DNA of 64,000 bases from contig MU839121.1 of the NCBI GenBank assembly GCA_030685235.1, positions 124,001 through 188,000 on the forward strand. Direction: 5' to 3'. The notes beneath the pieces are model-generated. The model had not been told where the DNA came from, searched no databases, and saw only the letters and a list, made by a program, of their open reading frames with translations. A program made the position numbers and the translations under genes. The DNA comes from Copromyces sp. CBS 386.78 (lineage: Eukaryota > Ascomycota > Sordariomycetes > Sordariales > Sordariaceae). This document shows, in pieces, positions 49,601 to 61,115 of this stretch; positions within the stretch are counted from its first letter, which is position 1, and every line of letters starts with the position of its first letter.

Positions 49601-51401
49601 TTTAATAATAGTAACCTCGATAAATAATATCGGTCTAAGTTTAGCGTATAATAATTATTCTCCTAATCTAAATTCGATTTTATAATCGTATAAATGGTGC
49701 GGGGGTATTTTATTGGCTAACGTAGGAAGAAAAACGTTGATATATAGTTAATAATAATTTATTAATATCTTTTTTATTTCTTCCTTAATTTTCTAAAGTT
49801 TATTTACTTTATTAAAGAACTTTTAAACGTCCTCCTCTATTACTTTTATTAAATGAATATAACGGATAGTCTCTTTATAAAGTAGTATATCCTTAGCTAA
49901 ATCCTTTATTAAAGTAATAGATTTAGCGATTACCGCTACCTTCTTTTCTATTTTAAATTTATATTTACTAGTTATATTATCAATAAAAGAATAGAAGGAA
50001 CGTAGAAAATTATTTTTATACTTTTCCCTTCGCCCTTTGATAATATTTTCCGCAACTTCGTACGTAAGATTTATTTCCTAGAATTCTAAAACGGTAATTA
50101 ACCTCTTTAATTAAACGTAATTAATAACGTATAATTAAAATCGGTCCTTTTTATAAATAAAATTGAAAGTAACAATATTAAATTCCCTAATATTAATAAA
50201 ATTTATACTATCTTCAATATATTTACCTATCCGAATATTAATATAGTACGTACTTACTAATATACGTCTCCTATTAAATTTAATATACAATTCGTATAGT
50301 ATATCCTACTTAATTAATATAAAGACGGCAGCGGTATTTATAATACCTTATACTTTTATACTTACGTAGTATATAATAAGAGTTTATAATAAAGCCGTTA
50401 ACGGTACCCTAGCGGGAAAATTGGAGGTCTACTCTTTAAATCCTTCGTTTTTAAATTAAAGAGCCTTAATAAATTAATCTTCAATTTCTTCGTACTAGGC
50501 CGCTTCTTTATAGAAATAGTCCTTAAAGACGTAAGGAAGAAAGGAAGGGAGTTTAGAATTATTTTAAAGAAGCGCCTTCTTATAGGTATAGGCGGTTATA
50601 ATAGAGATGGGGTTAGAAAAAATTTAAAGTACTTCTATTTAATTATTAAAGAAGTTTATTAATAAATAATAGTCCTTATAACCCGGGTAGTTAAAATATA
50701 TATCGCCTTTCTTATAATCGATATATAATTTATAGAATTTTATTTAAGGGAACCCTAAAATAATTAGATATTTATTAGAGAAATTGTAAATTAAAAAAGT
50801 AATAACCTCCTTATAATAACCTATCTGTAGCCTTCTTATTATTCCTTCGCTAATTATACCTTTAACGTTTCCGTTTATAAATATAAATTTTTTAGGACGA
50901 AGAAAGCGAAAATAGGAAAGATTATACTTTGTAATAAAAGAATAATTAATAAATGTAAATGTAGAATATCTACTATTAATAAAGGAAATATAATATTTTT
51001 TACGCGTACTAGTAATTACGTATATAAATAATAAAATTGAATTTAAAGTAGTATTATTTAATAATTAAATTTATATTTCCTCTAAATCCGTTGAAGGATC
51101 CCGTTATTTCTATAACGTAATTACCCGGCTCGGCCTCTATACGTAATTAAACGTAGAAATTAAGTATTTTCTAGTTTATTATAATATTTATTATTTATAG
51201 CCAATTTAATCGTAGGGGTTATAATTATATTAACGGCTCTTACCGAATAGATTTCTGTAGGTTCCTACCTAATATTATTATTATTACGTCTACCCCTACT
51301 CTTTTTCTTTTTACTGGCTAATTTACTATTAATATAAAGTTTATTACTTTAATTAATAAATCCGAAGTAATTGCGGGTAATATAATTTTAATAATTATAA
51401 T

Positions 51402-51815
51402 GAGAAAGTCTTTTCGCACCGCCGCAAATGTCTTTATACACCGCTGTCCAAAATACTACTAAGTATAACTTTGCTAAAAAAGAAGTTGTTGGTATAAAAA
51501 TGGTACTAGAATTTTTGTAATTTTCTACTCTATTTTATACTCTAGTTATCGTAGATATATCTGCTTGATGGAAAGACTTAATGTAAATATTCCAAATTAA
51601 AAGTTAATAAATGGTTTTTTCTTCTTTTATTGTGTACTGAAGGCTATAGAGGGCGCCTAGGTACGCCGGATATATTATATTGTAGCAGGAAAATAAATAA
51701 AAACTCCGATGTACTTTTTATATGCTACGGCCTTAGTTTGGCCGAGTTACCTCTAAAAGCCTTTTTTAATAGCGGTGCGAAAAGACATTTGCGGCGGTGC
51801 GAAAAGACTTTCTCA
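51402..51815 (+). mobile_element. MITE-2 (414 bp), nested in gypsy C, 8-bp TSD
   Basis: Termini are GAGAAAGTCTTTTCGCACCG and its inverted copy. A second TCTTTTCGCACCG motif lies 22 bp further in (intact at the right end, mutated at the left). The target duplication ATTATAAT is perfect (51394-51401 and 51816-51823). The truncated gypsy C copy has the unoccupied target ATTATAAT once at 7879-7886, proving insertion and TSD length. It has no transposase; by its ends it is a candidate for mobilisation by a MULE-2-type enzyme. Confidence 0.95.
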
Positions 51816-53410
51816 TTATAATAGTAGTAAAAGCCCTTTTCCCTTCGTTCTTTAAAAATTTTGGGGTCGAATATAATAAAAAGATTTATAAAATTAAAGT
51901 CTATTTAATTTCCTCTTTAATTTATAAATTTATTAGCTGTAATAGGAGGGGCCGCTATAATATTTTTAAAAGAGGAGTTTAAATTTTTAAATATACCCGT
52001 AATTACTTTATTATAATAGTCGGCGTCCTCTAACTTCTAGTTAACATTTTTTACGAACTTTAATTATATAATATAATTATCGTTTTTAAAGAAATTTGAA
52101 ATAATTAAAATATTTCGAAATTATTTATTAAACTTATTATAAAAATAATAAATTTTTATTATATTGTTGAATTTATATTTATTTATAAATTTAATAAATT
52201 CAATTTCGAAGCGTAGGAAAAGAATATTACCCTAATAGAAGTTAATAATGTATTTATTAATATTTAATTTAATATTAATATTATTATATTAATTTATAAA
52301 ATACGTAAAGAAAGTTTCGCCAATCGCCTACGGCCACTTTCTAAATTCCTTAGGGAATTCTATAAATTTCTTTAAATTATTATTTAACGCCGAACGTAAA
52401 TTTAATCCCAATTAGAATATTATACGTACAATTTTAACTTATTCTATAAAAAAATAAACGGAATCGAATTCTTACGTAATCTTAATTTAATTTTACTATA
52501 ATTAAAAAGTATTATAATATTTAATATTATCCTTATCTTCCCTAATAAAGATTAGAGGGTTTTTAATAATATGTTTAAGGGGCTAGGAAACGGCTATTAT
52601 AGCTTCTTCGGGGGTATTAAAAGTTTCTAATATATTAAAAGGGGCTATAATAGATATAGTTACAATCTATTATTATAGAGTTATAATTATATATTATATT
52701 ACGTTTTATTATTCTACTATAATATTATAATTCGTAATAACTATTATAAACGCCCTTCCTAATAGTTCGATAATAAATTTAAAAGCTAATTATCGGGCGA
52801 TAATTCTAACGAAGACTTCGTAATTTCGAAAAATTAAATATAGCCGAATATCCTCTATAAAGCCGTTTACGAAATCTTAAATACCGTAAATAATATTAAT
52901 GAATTAAAGAAAGGCTATCCGACAAACTTTAATATTAAGAATTAAATCCTTAGTAAAAACGTCGAAAAACTCCCTAAAGTCGAATAAATCGGGGGAATTA
53001 TTTATTAATAAGCTAATTCCTTATCCCGTTTCCTAAAGGTTTAAAGTAACGTAATCCGGTAACGAAATATCGTTACTACTATTATTATTATTATTAGAAT
53101 AATAATTATAATTACTATCATTTTCCGTAAAGAAATTAATCTATAATATAAGGGGGACTATTATAATATAAAGGCGTAATTAAAGGGGACTACCGCAATA
53201 TAAAAACGTAGTTATAATAATTAGATTACCGCTTTTAAAGTCCGGTCCTAATAAGTCTATAATTTAATAAAGCGACTTTATATATTAGGGTCCGCGATTC
53301 CTATAAGGCGATCCCGGTATAATTCTAAATTGTATAATTTTTCGCTGCGCGACTCTAGGAATCGAAAAGAAATATGCGTATAAACGCGATAGTTTAAAGT
53401 TATAATTAAC

Positions 53411-53718
53411 TATTATAGTATGAAGGTATAAGGTAAGTAAGAATATACGTAATTATACGAAGGAGTAAGAGGAAAGGTTTAAGGGTGCGATCCTAAACTA
53501 GTCTTTATAGAGGCCAGTCTAAGAGATCAACTCTATAATAATCTTATAAGTATTATAGAACTAGCACGACCTATGTAGCAATGGCGATAATAAGGCTATT
53601 GTAGCCTTCTAGGAAGGCCGTAATGGCCTCATACTATGCTCGGAGCTATAGCCTAATCCCTGGCTCCGATAGTTGCTAACCGTATGCTCTAAACTATTAC
53701 AAGGTTAACCCTGTGATA
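53411..53718 (-). repeat. Gypsy C 5' LTR (308 bp)
   Basis: Partner of 47592-47899. It keeps G-rich words (GAGTAAGAGGAAAGG, GGAAGGCCGTAATGGCC) and shows C to T changes (TTTAAGGG for TTCAAGGG). It ends CCCTGTGATA, followed by the target duplication ATTCG. Confidence 0.9.
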
Positions 53719-53723
53719 ATTCG

Positions 53724-54415
53724 GTTATTTTATTATTAATTATATAGGTAAAGATAGACGATAACAATAGCTTTCCTTTGCTGCCGCGTACGATAATTGG
53801 TATAATTAGTACTTTGTATTTAAGTTACGACGTAACGTTAGAAGTAGAAACCGCGTTAGAAACCGTGCTAGAATTAAATATATAGATAGAAGTATAAGTA
53901 AAAGTATAAAATTAAGGAGTTTTTATTTATATTTACGTTATATTATTCTAATATTTATATATTTATAGTAACCCTAATTCCGCTCTATTACCCCGAACCT
54001 AGAGTAATATATCCCGCCGGCTTATTATTATAATAAAGGTAGCACTATTTTGTACAGTAAGGTTAAAAAGGCACTAGCCCTAAATTTATAAATTATTTAG
54101 CCCGACGTATTCCTTCTATTTATTTAAACGAATATTGCTTCCTTTATTTCGTTTAATTTTAAATTTGATTATTAATTCTAGATTAACGACCCAGTCTAAC
54201 GTAATATTTCTTAATTTAAAATAGAAGTCAATAATTAGTAGTATAAAATATTCTTTATATATTATATTAATAAATTTAATAGTATTCTTATTATAAATAT
54301 TTACCCGGACTTCGATAATCGGACTTATATATTTTTAATCCTCTATATATACGTAAATATAGTCTTTAATAAATTAAAGGATAAGGTATTATATTAGTAA
54401 TTTACTAAATTAATT
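53724..54415. other. AT-rich degraded stretch between gypsy C and MULE-3
   Basis: No gene or element edge recognised. A short patch near 53.83-53.89 kb has somewhat better base composition (AACGTTAGAAGTAGAAACCG) but no open frame of useful length. Confidence 0.4.
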
Positions 54416-54423
54416 ATTAAATA

Positions 54424-57400
54424 GAGAAACTCTACTCGTACGGCTATGAAACTCTATTCAGACCGTAACCCACTTTTTTTCTCATATATATCCCTAACCT
54501 TCGCGCGGCCACAGATGTTACATGTATTCTTTCGAAAATTTCGCCCAGAAATTTGGGCAATACTATTCTTTCATGCGTGATATTAGACCGCAGTGCCTAG
54601 ACTAGATACGCACCCCTATATCGTACTTTATAGTATATTTTATAAGGTACTTAGCGGCACGGTCGTATATCGTACGGTCATATATCGTTTAATTGAGCGA
54701 TTAATTAATTGTATTCAATCTATATTAATCTATACAATAATAATCTATTTAAAATCTATTATATAATCGTTTAATCTCCTATTAGAAGGCTCCTAGAGTT
54801 ACTACTGCGTACTAACGATACGTATACTACGCCGTATGCCCTACGTACTAGTAAGAGTAGTATTGGCCGGCGCGCCTCTTCCCCTTATACCTCCTCTACC
54901 CCGTATAGCGTTGCCTCCCTTCTTTCTTCCTCCTTTGCTTCTACCGCCGCGAGGTCGGCTTCGTCCCCTCGTCTATAAAGTAGCAAGACTACGGCGGTTA
55001 GTTCTATCCTCTACCTCTAGGTCTACGCCCTCCCAACTAGACGCGATTCGTTAAATTAATAGGGTAACTTATATCGAAGCTATTGGGTTCTAACTTCGTA
55101 CGGGAGGTCGGCCGCGGGTAGGCTAGAGGCGAAGCCTTCTTCGAAGTCGTAATACTACCGCTTAGAGTTGAGCTAGCGCGGTTGAGGGAGGGGGAGCTTA
55201 AATATTAATTAGTATAGTTAGTCGGGGAGCGCGAAAATTAATTGCGAAGGGAGTAGTATTGCGCGGGCGGCTACGTAAATTCTATACGCGGTCGAAGTTA
55301 TAGTATTTAAAATATTCGTCTTTATTATCGAATCCCCTTTTAAGTTACTAAAATAGATAAAAGTCCAGTTTGGATAGCTTTAATAATTTAGGTCGGGTTT
55401 TAAGACTAGGGAATAATATATACGAGTAGGGCAATTTATATTGTACGTTAAATTTGCCGGTATATAGCTCTAGTTCGTTGGGGTCCGGTCGTTATACCGT
55501 TGCAATAGTATTTAGAGCGATACGGTATTGCTTTGTAATTATATTAAGGGTTCTCTATATAATTTAATTAGGAGCGTCTCCTAACTATTCTATATAGAAA
55601 TAATCTCTCTTCGTAAATCTTGTTTATTTCTCTACCTTTTTATCGATGCGACGTTTTATTGCGCGAAGTAGGCTAAAGCTCTATATAACCGCTACGATAA
55701 TTGGACTATTACCTGCACGTAGAAAAATGGTTAGTACGTTATAAAATATATGGGAAATAGTATAGTTGAGTATATAAGGGATAGGATATAGTTACCGCTA
55801 AGGATAAAACTCTTTAAATTACGGTTAGCAAATTTAATTAGCGATATAATACGATAACTAAAATTAAGCCTCTTATTAATATAATAAGTAGCCTACTCCT
55901 CTTTAATATATATATACGTATCGGTTAAATATATAATAATTGCGGTTTATTATTTAAAAAAGGTTTTAAATCTCTCTTAACTAGTATTGAAAGCTTTAAT
56001 AATAGACGCGTAATAAATATATTTCTAGAGATTATAAAGTTTAATTCGTAAATATTCTATGGTAGTAGGAGGGGCGCCCAGTTTATTAATATTGTTAGCC
56101 AATTAATTTAGTCGGGTAATAACGTACTCATTTTCTTTGTTAAATTTAGCCAGACTATTAGCATTATTAGGAAGTTATATTGGCTAGGTATCCTACTTAA
56201 ATACTTACGTCGGTACCGATATTTCTCGTTATATTTATACTTTATTTATAGTAGTATAAGCGTAAATAATTTAGGCGGCGACCTTCTTATCCTATTTACG
56301 CTTAATATTTAATACTATATTCTTATTAATATAGAAGATATATAATTAAGAGTACGCCTCTAGATAGATTCGTTTAATAATTAACCTTATTGCTCGATCG
56401 TAATTTATAATAGTAATTAACGGTCTAGTAGCGCTAATAACTTTATAACGAATATTAACCTTATCTATTAACTAATCGAAGCCCTCTTATCGCTCGTTAT
56501 TAATAAGATTAAATCCGTAATTAAAAGTATACCTAGATTTAATTATACTAATAATCTAAAAGAAGGCGAAGTTTTTATTATTAGTTTTATACGTATTATT
56601 GTATATTTAGACCTATAGATTCTCCTTCCATATCTGCTTTCCCTATAGATTACTCTAAAAGAGGGCAATCGGTTTATTCTTCTTATTAGAAGGGTCGTCC
56701 TAATTAACTTTATAATAAACCCCCTTTTCGTTAAATAATTTTATTATAAGTTGGAAGGGGTTATAACCCTAATTAAAATCCCTTTTTAATACGTACCGAA
56801 GGTTCTCGAGCTAGCGACTAATAAAATAGAGGTCTAGAAATACTTTACGAAGCTCCTTTATAATTTCGTAGTTCCTTATAGTCGGGCGTTTAAGGTATTA
56901 GGCTACGAATATCTTATATTCTTCTTTGAACGCCGCTCTAACTTATATTCCTTTAATAGTAAGATAACTATATTGCTCATAGCTAGTTCGGACTTCGAAG
57001 GTCTACCTCCTATCGGTAGTTGTTAATGCTTTAGTATACCCCTTCTAAGAATATCCCTTTTTGGTAGTTAAAGTTAATCGACTATATGCTTTAAAGTTAT
57101 AAATTACGCTAATAGCGTATTCGAAGTCGGTTCTAACGTAACTAATATTAATAATAAAATTATTAACCCGCTTTTTAATAAATTGATAGCCCTAATTTAA
57201 ACCCTAGTCTTTAATAGCCTTCGTAAGATTATTGAGAGAATTGTATTGAATCGTAAATATTGGATATAAGGGAGGAGTTTCGTTATTGCTATTGTAATAG
57301 TAATCGCTCTCTTTATCGTACTCTATAGGTTTTGACTAGGCAGAGGTGGGCTTAATTAGCTGAACTAGGGTATTGCTAGGGGGGAGGAGGGCGGGGTCGA

Positions 57401-57869
57401 TAAAATCGTTAGGGATATTCGCGCTACGGTCGTATACGCCCGTCGGCTAGGTCGCTATATCGGCTATCTACGTTACGATTAATTAGGGAAACGTATAGAA
57501 AAAATGACGGATTATTTTTTACCGTTAATAAATACTAGCGCTTTATTTACTTGGGGATATTTCATAATGTGCGATATAATAAATTAATTTCGTAAATGGG
57601 GGTGATAATGTAAGAGGTTTGGTAGAGGAAGTGATGCGACGATGCGTGCCAGAAAATCGCCAAGTCTGGTCTGGATTACTGGGTAATACGAAAAGTAGCT
57701 TGTGTAGGGGTTAGAATGTGTAATGGGCTGTAATTTGGGAGTTTGGCGGTTGCGGTACGAGAGGGATTGGTGTTGACGGGGACGGGGCGGCAGGGTTAGG
57801 GATATATGTGAGAAAAAAAGTGGGTTACGGTCCGAATAGAGTTTCATAGCCGTACGAGTAGAGTTTCTT
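54424..57869 (-). mobile_element. MULE-3: full-length RIP-mutated MULE with perfect 8-bp TSD
   Basis: The termini read GAGAAACTCTACTCGTACGG on the left and the inverted equivalent on the right; the last base is mutated. Inner CTCTATTC motifs lie 22 bp from the first ones. The CCCACTTTTTTTCTCA and CCCTAACC blocks seen in MULE-1 are present at both ends. The target duplication is ATTAAATA (54416-54423 and 57870-57877). The transposase frame is on the minus strand and matches MULE-1 and MULE-2. Length is 3446 bp. The 73-codon and 87-codon frames at its two ends are by-products of AT-hook-encoding and terminal-repeat sequence. Confidence 0.92.
54800..57473 (-). pseudogene. MULE transposase, RIP-inactivated (MULE-3 copy)
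   Basis: The minus-strand frame is homologous to the MULE-2 transposase from the equivalent of its start (ACG here, complement of 57471-57473) to the basic tail near 54.84-55.05 kb. The tail on the complement encodes Arg-Gly-Arg-rich AT-hook-like sequence. Numerous stops interrupt the core. It adds no intact domain but helps to show which MULE-2 positions are ancestral: where MULE-2 has TAG and MULE-3 has CAG or another codon, mutation can be polarised. Confidence 0.75.
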
Positions 57870-58142
57870 ATTAAATAGGGTTGTAATTTTAAAGATTATT
57901 TCCGATTTAATACCGAGTATATAAATTAATACAACCCTAAATTCTTTTCGGAAATAGATATTAAGATTACGAAAAAATAGATTTATTGTCGACTAGATTC
58001 AATGGTATTCGATGTATTATTTAAACCTATCTCCTTATATTTTAATTATACTGACAATTTTAGTAACCGGTCCGGATTACAATTTCGATATTTTAAAACG
58101 ATTACCGCTATTATATTTCGGTAGGTTGCGCGTATTTATATA

Positions 58143-58560
58143 GAGCGACTCTACTCGCACCGTAGGGAATCTCTATTCGCACCGTAGATGAAATTTAGAC
58201 TTCTACGTTTATTTCGGTGAAGATAAAGTATATAAAGATAAAAGTAGGACTAAAATACTTGTTGAATTTTCATAGATTTTTCAATCTATTCTACGCCTTT
58301 TGCTACTTTTAGATCGGCAAGGTTTTTCTTATATTTAACTTTAGCAGCCCTAAACTTTAATAGTTCTAAGTACCTTCGAATTTGAGACGTTATATATGGC
58401 GTAGACAAGTGATTTGGGGCTTGGAAAATAAAGAAAAAAATAAGGAAAAATCTATGCTAATATGCGTACTGAGAGCTCTTTTATTTATAGAGAAAGTTTA
58501 GATTTCTTTTTTTATCTACGGTGCGAATAGAGTTTCCCTACGGTGCGAGTAGAGTCGCTC
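58143..58560. mobile_element. MITE-3 (418 bp), MULE-1 terminal subtype, 8-bp TSD
   Basis: The left end GAGCGACTCTACTCGCACCG and the right end are perfect inverted repeats over about 29 bp and nearly so over 50 bp. Each has two CTAYTCGCACCG-type motifs spaced 22 bp. The perfect target duplication is TTTATATA (58135-58142 and 58561-58568). The interior has normal composition, no transposase and no useful open frame. It is unrelated in its interior to MITE-1 and MITE-2. Confidence 0.93.
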
Positions 58561-58568
58561 TTTATATA

Positions 58569-59605
58569 TTCGAGCGATTTAATATAGATAAGATATATTT
58601 AAATGTCGTATAAAAGCCTTTGGGTTTTTAAAAGCCTTTAAAAGACGTTAGAACAATTTACTCTAATATTTTTTATAAATTCTATATTTATCTAAAATTA
58701 AAAGAAGTTAAAATAGATACTTTTATTTAGAGAAGATTTTAATTTACCCGGTTCGAAGTTCTATTTCCTAAATTTATTAACGAGTAAGTAGTTATAGCAT
58801 TCTGGGAATATAAAGGAGTTAGAGATTTTGACACCCCTACTTCGGATTCCAGAGCTCATAATATATTATAACTTAATATACTATAACCTAATGTACTGCG
58901 ACCTTCTTTATATAAGCGCGTAGCCCGTATACCGGTATTGTTAATAGCGGTAGTACAATCGCCCGTAATATTAGTATAGTCCTAATCGGCCTTTATATTT
59001 ATATAACCGATATTTATAACCCGATTGTCGTACTTTGAGCAAGATTACTTCGAAAAGGCGTTATAATTTAGTAAATATAATGAGTATAGTAAGAATTTGT
59101 ACGATACCGATAATAATACTTTTATAGAAAATATAGTCGTAGAATAATCGATTATTAAAAATACCCCTAATTGTAAGCGTAAGTACGGTTATACTACTAA
59201 CAAATTATTGGGCGTTATGAGGTCGCTTTTTTAATCGCCCGCCGAATTTATAATACCCCCTCTTAATTAAATAATAATAGGTCGCCCTCTTTAGCTATTT
59301 GAATTAGTGTAAATGGCCTAGCAATTGTAGTAAATATCCTTGTTTGGACAAATATTATCGCCGTTGTTCTAATTATAAATAACCCCGAACTTTACTATGA
59401 CGTCTATAGCTAACTTAATAGCGTATTGGACCGAAGAATAGAATATAATATTTATAAGTTGGGTTATTTAATATTAGTATATAAAGAAGAAGGGGATATT
59501 AATTAAAGAGTAATTGAATTTGTATAAGGTGTATATTAATAAACGTATAAAATGGGGTATTATATTCGAGAAGGCTATCGAGCGTTTTAATATTTGGGGC
59601 GATTA
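58569..59605. other. Degraded stretch, possible coding debris
   Basis: AT-rich, with patches of better composition at 58.80-59.00 kb and 59.16-59.40 kb. The plus strand at about 59.17 kb gives Asn-Cys-Lys-Arg-Lys-Tyr-Gly-Tyr-Thr-Thr, but no domain could be assigned. No element edge was found before the LTR-like repeat. Confidence 0.35.
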
Positions 59606-60173
59606 TTAATTTAGGGAATTTTTTCACATTTTTTTTCTTTAGCTGAGGACTACGGGGTTATTAAGGGAGTAGGGTAGTTTATTACAAGTAGGAGTAGATT
59701 AACTACCCAGTTATGTGCTATTAGTTATAGGTTTGAGCCTTAAAAATAAAAGGAGAAGGAATCTCCTTCGAGATTTAGGAAGAAAGATAGGCAATTTAGA
59801 TTAGACAATACTCCTTCTTAGAAGAATATATTCGAATTCTAATCCCAAATTCGTTTTTCCGTACTAAGTTTATTCTTCTTTTACTTCGTAATCCCCTCTT
59901 AAGAAGATTGACGTCTAGATTTACTCCTTCAATTTCTTTCGAAGATCCGTTAGAGTATAATACTTTAGTATTGGCTTCAATCTCTTCTTAGGTAGTCGAT
60001 AGTTGGTATATAAGGATCTCCTCGTCTTTATTTTATAGATAGGAATTATTTTACAGTAGATCTGCTCTCCTCTCTAAGGTATTAATTCTTATAATTTTTA
60101 TATTAATTGAATTAGTTTTTCTGTGGTAGGGAGTTAGTCTCTCTTCTTGTGTGGTGTTTTCTACTCCAGATCA
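59606..60173 (+). repeat. LTR-like repeat, copy 2 (about 568 bp)
   Basis: Homologous to 13715-14279 throughout and less mutated. It ends CTCCAGATCA. The following sequence starts a gag-like broken frame on the plus strand, so this is probably a 5' LTR. A target duplication cannot be seen because the left edge is blurred and no partner LTR lies in the window. Confidence 0.65.
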
Positions 60174-60999
60174 TTATATCCGTAAATAAACCGCTAGTAA
60201 TTTAAAGGAAACGACCGTTCCCTTACCCGATATTATTAAATAAGTTTTAAATTGGAAGTAAAAGTTTGCCCCGGTAATTAAGTTCCCGGCGGCTACTACT
60301 ATAATTCCTATCGGGAAAGAGATAGCGGTCCCGGTATTTAAATATAATTTTGCCGGTCTATAAATATAGATATCGACCTCGATACCTATATCTAGGAAGT
60401 TATATACTAGTCTAATACTATTGCTAGAAGGTTTTACGTTTTAAGCCGAGCAGGTTAAGTAGTAGAAGACTAAAAGTACCCCTAAAGTTAATAATTATAT
60501 ATATAATATCGAAACTTATAATATTATAATTTCGTATTAACTATAACGAATAATAGTCGTCGATTACTTCTATTACCGCTACTGTCAAAAAGCCTACTAT
60601 TATTAAGAAGACTATTACCCCTACAATTCTACCCATTAAAATTATAAAGGATAAAGAATATTACGATATACTATAATAAAAAGTAGTAGAATTTAGGAAA
60701 GTATTTGCAAAATTCTTAAAAGAGGATAATAAATTTAAAAACTTTATAAAGCGATAATTTACCAATTACCTAAACGATTAGAAAGTATATGCCAATAATA
60801 CTATAGAATTTATATAGTAGTTTATAATCCCCGGCCCGATTAATATTATATTTAATCCTAATTCCGACTCTAATTCCGAATTTAAATTGAATTTAAAAGA
60901 CGTAGTACTATTTATACCTTCGCCTCTTAAGCCGGTGCCCACATTTAGCTTTAAAGAGGACGTACGTTCCTAATTATCTTCCAATAAGCAGTTTATCCT

Positions 61000-61115
61000 A
61001 AATGAATAGTTCATCGATAAATAGCCTATCCTAGATAAATAGCCTATCGATAAGTAATCTATCCTAAATAAATAGCCTATTAATAAATAACTTGTCGATA
61101 AGCCTACTATTAATA
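61000..61115 (+). repeat. Degenerate tandem repeat of about 15-18 bp inside the broken gene
   Basis: Units such as AATAGCCTATCGATA and AATAGCCTATCCTAGAT recur about six times. They encode Lys-Gln-Pro-Ile-Asp/Leu-type units, with TAG standing for Gln. Confidence 0.7.

Larger units (their letters stand above)
47592..53718 (-). mobile_element. Gypsy C: full-length chromovirus-like LTR retrotransposon
   Basis: Two 308-bp LTRs (47592-47899 and 53411-53718) enclose the element. A perfect target duplication ATTCG flanks it (47587-47591 and 53719-53723). LTR ends fit TGTCACAG...CTGTGACA before RIP. Inside the left LTR the complement gives TAGTCCGGGGTAG, a plausible polypurine tract, so transcription is leftward. 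The minus strand encodes reverse transcriptase around 49.19 kb. Near the 3' end it encodes a chromodomain-tail-like segment, Tyr-Pro-Glu-Ala-Val-Arg-Lys-Phe-Tyr-Glu-Asn (about 48250-48190). A 414-bp MITE is nested in the 5' half. Total length is 6127 bp. A truncated paralogue lies at 7586-9783. Confidence 0.92.
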
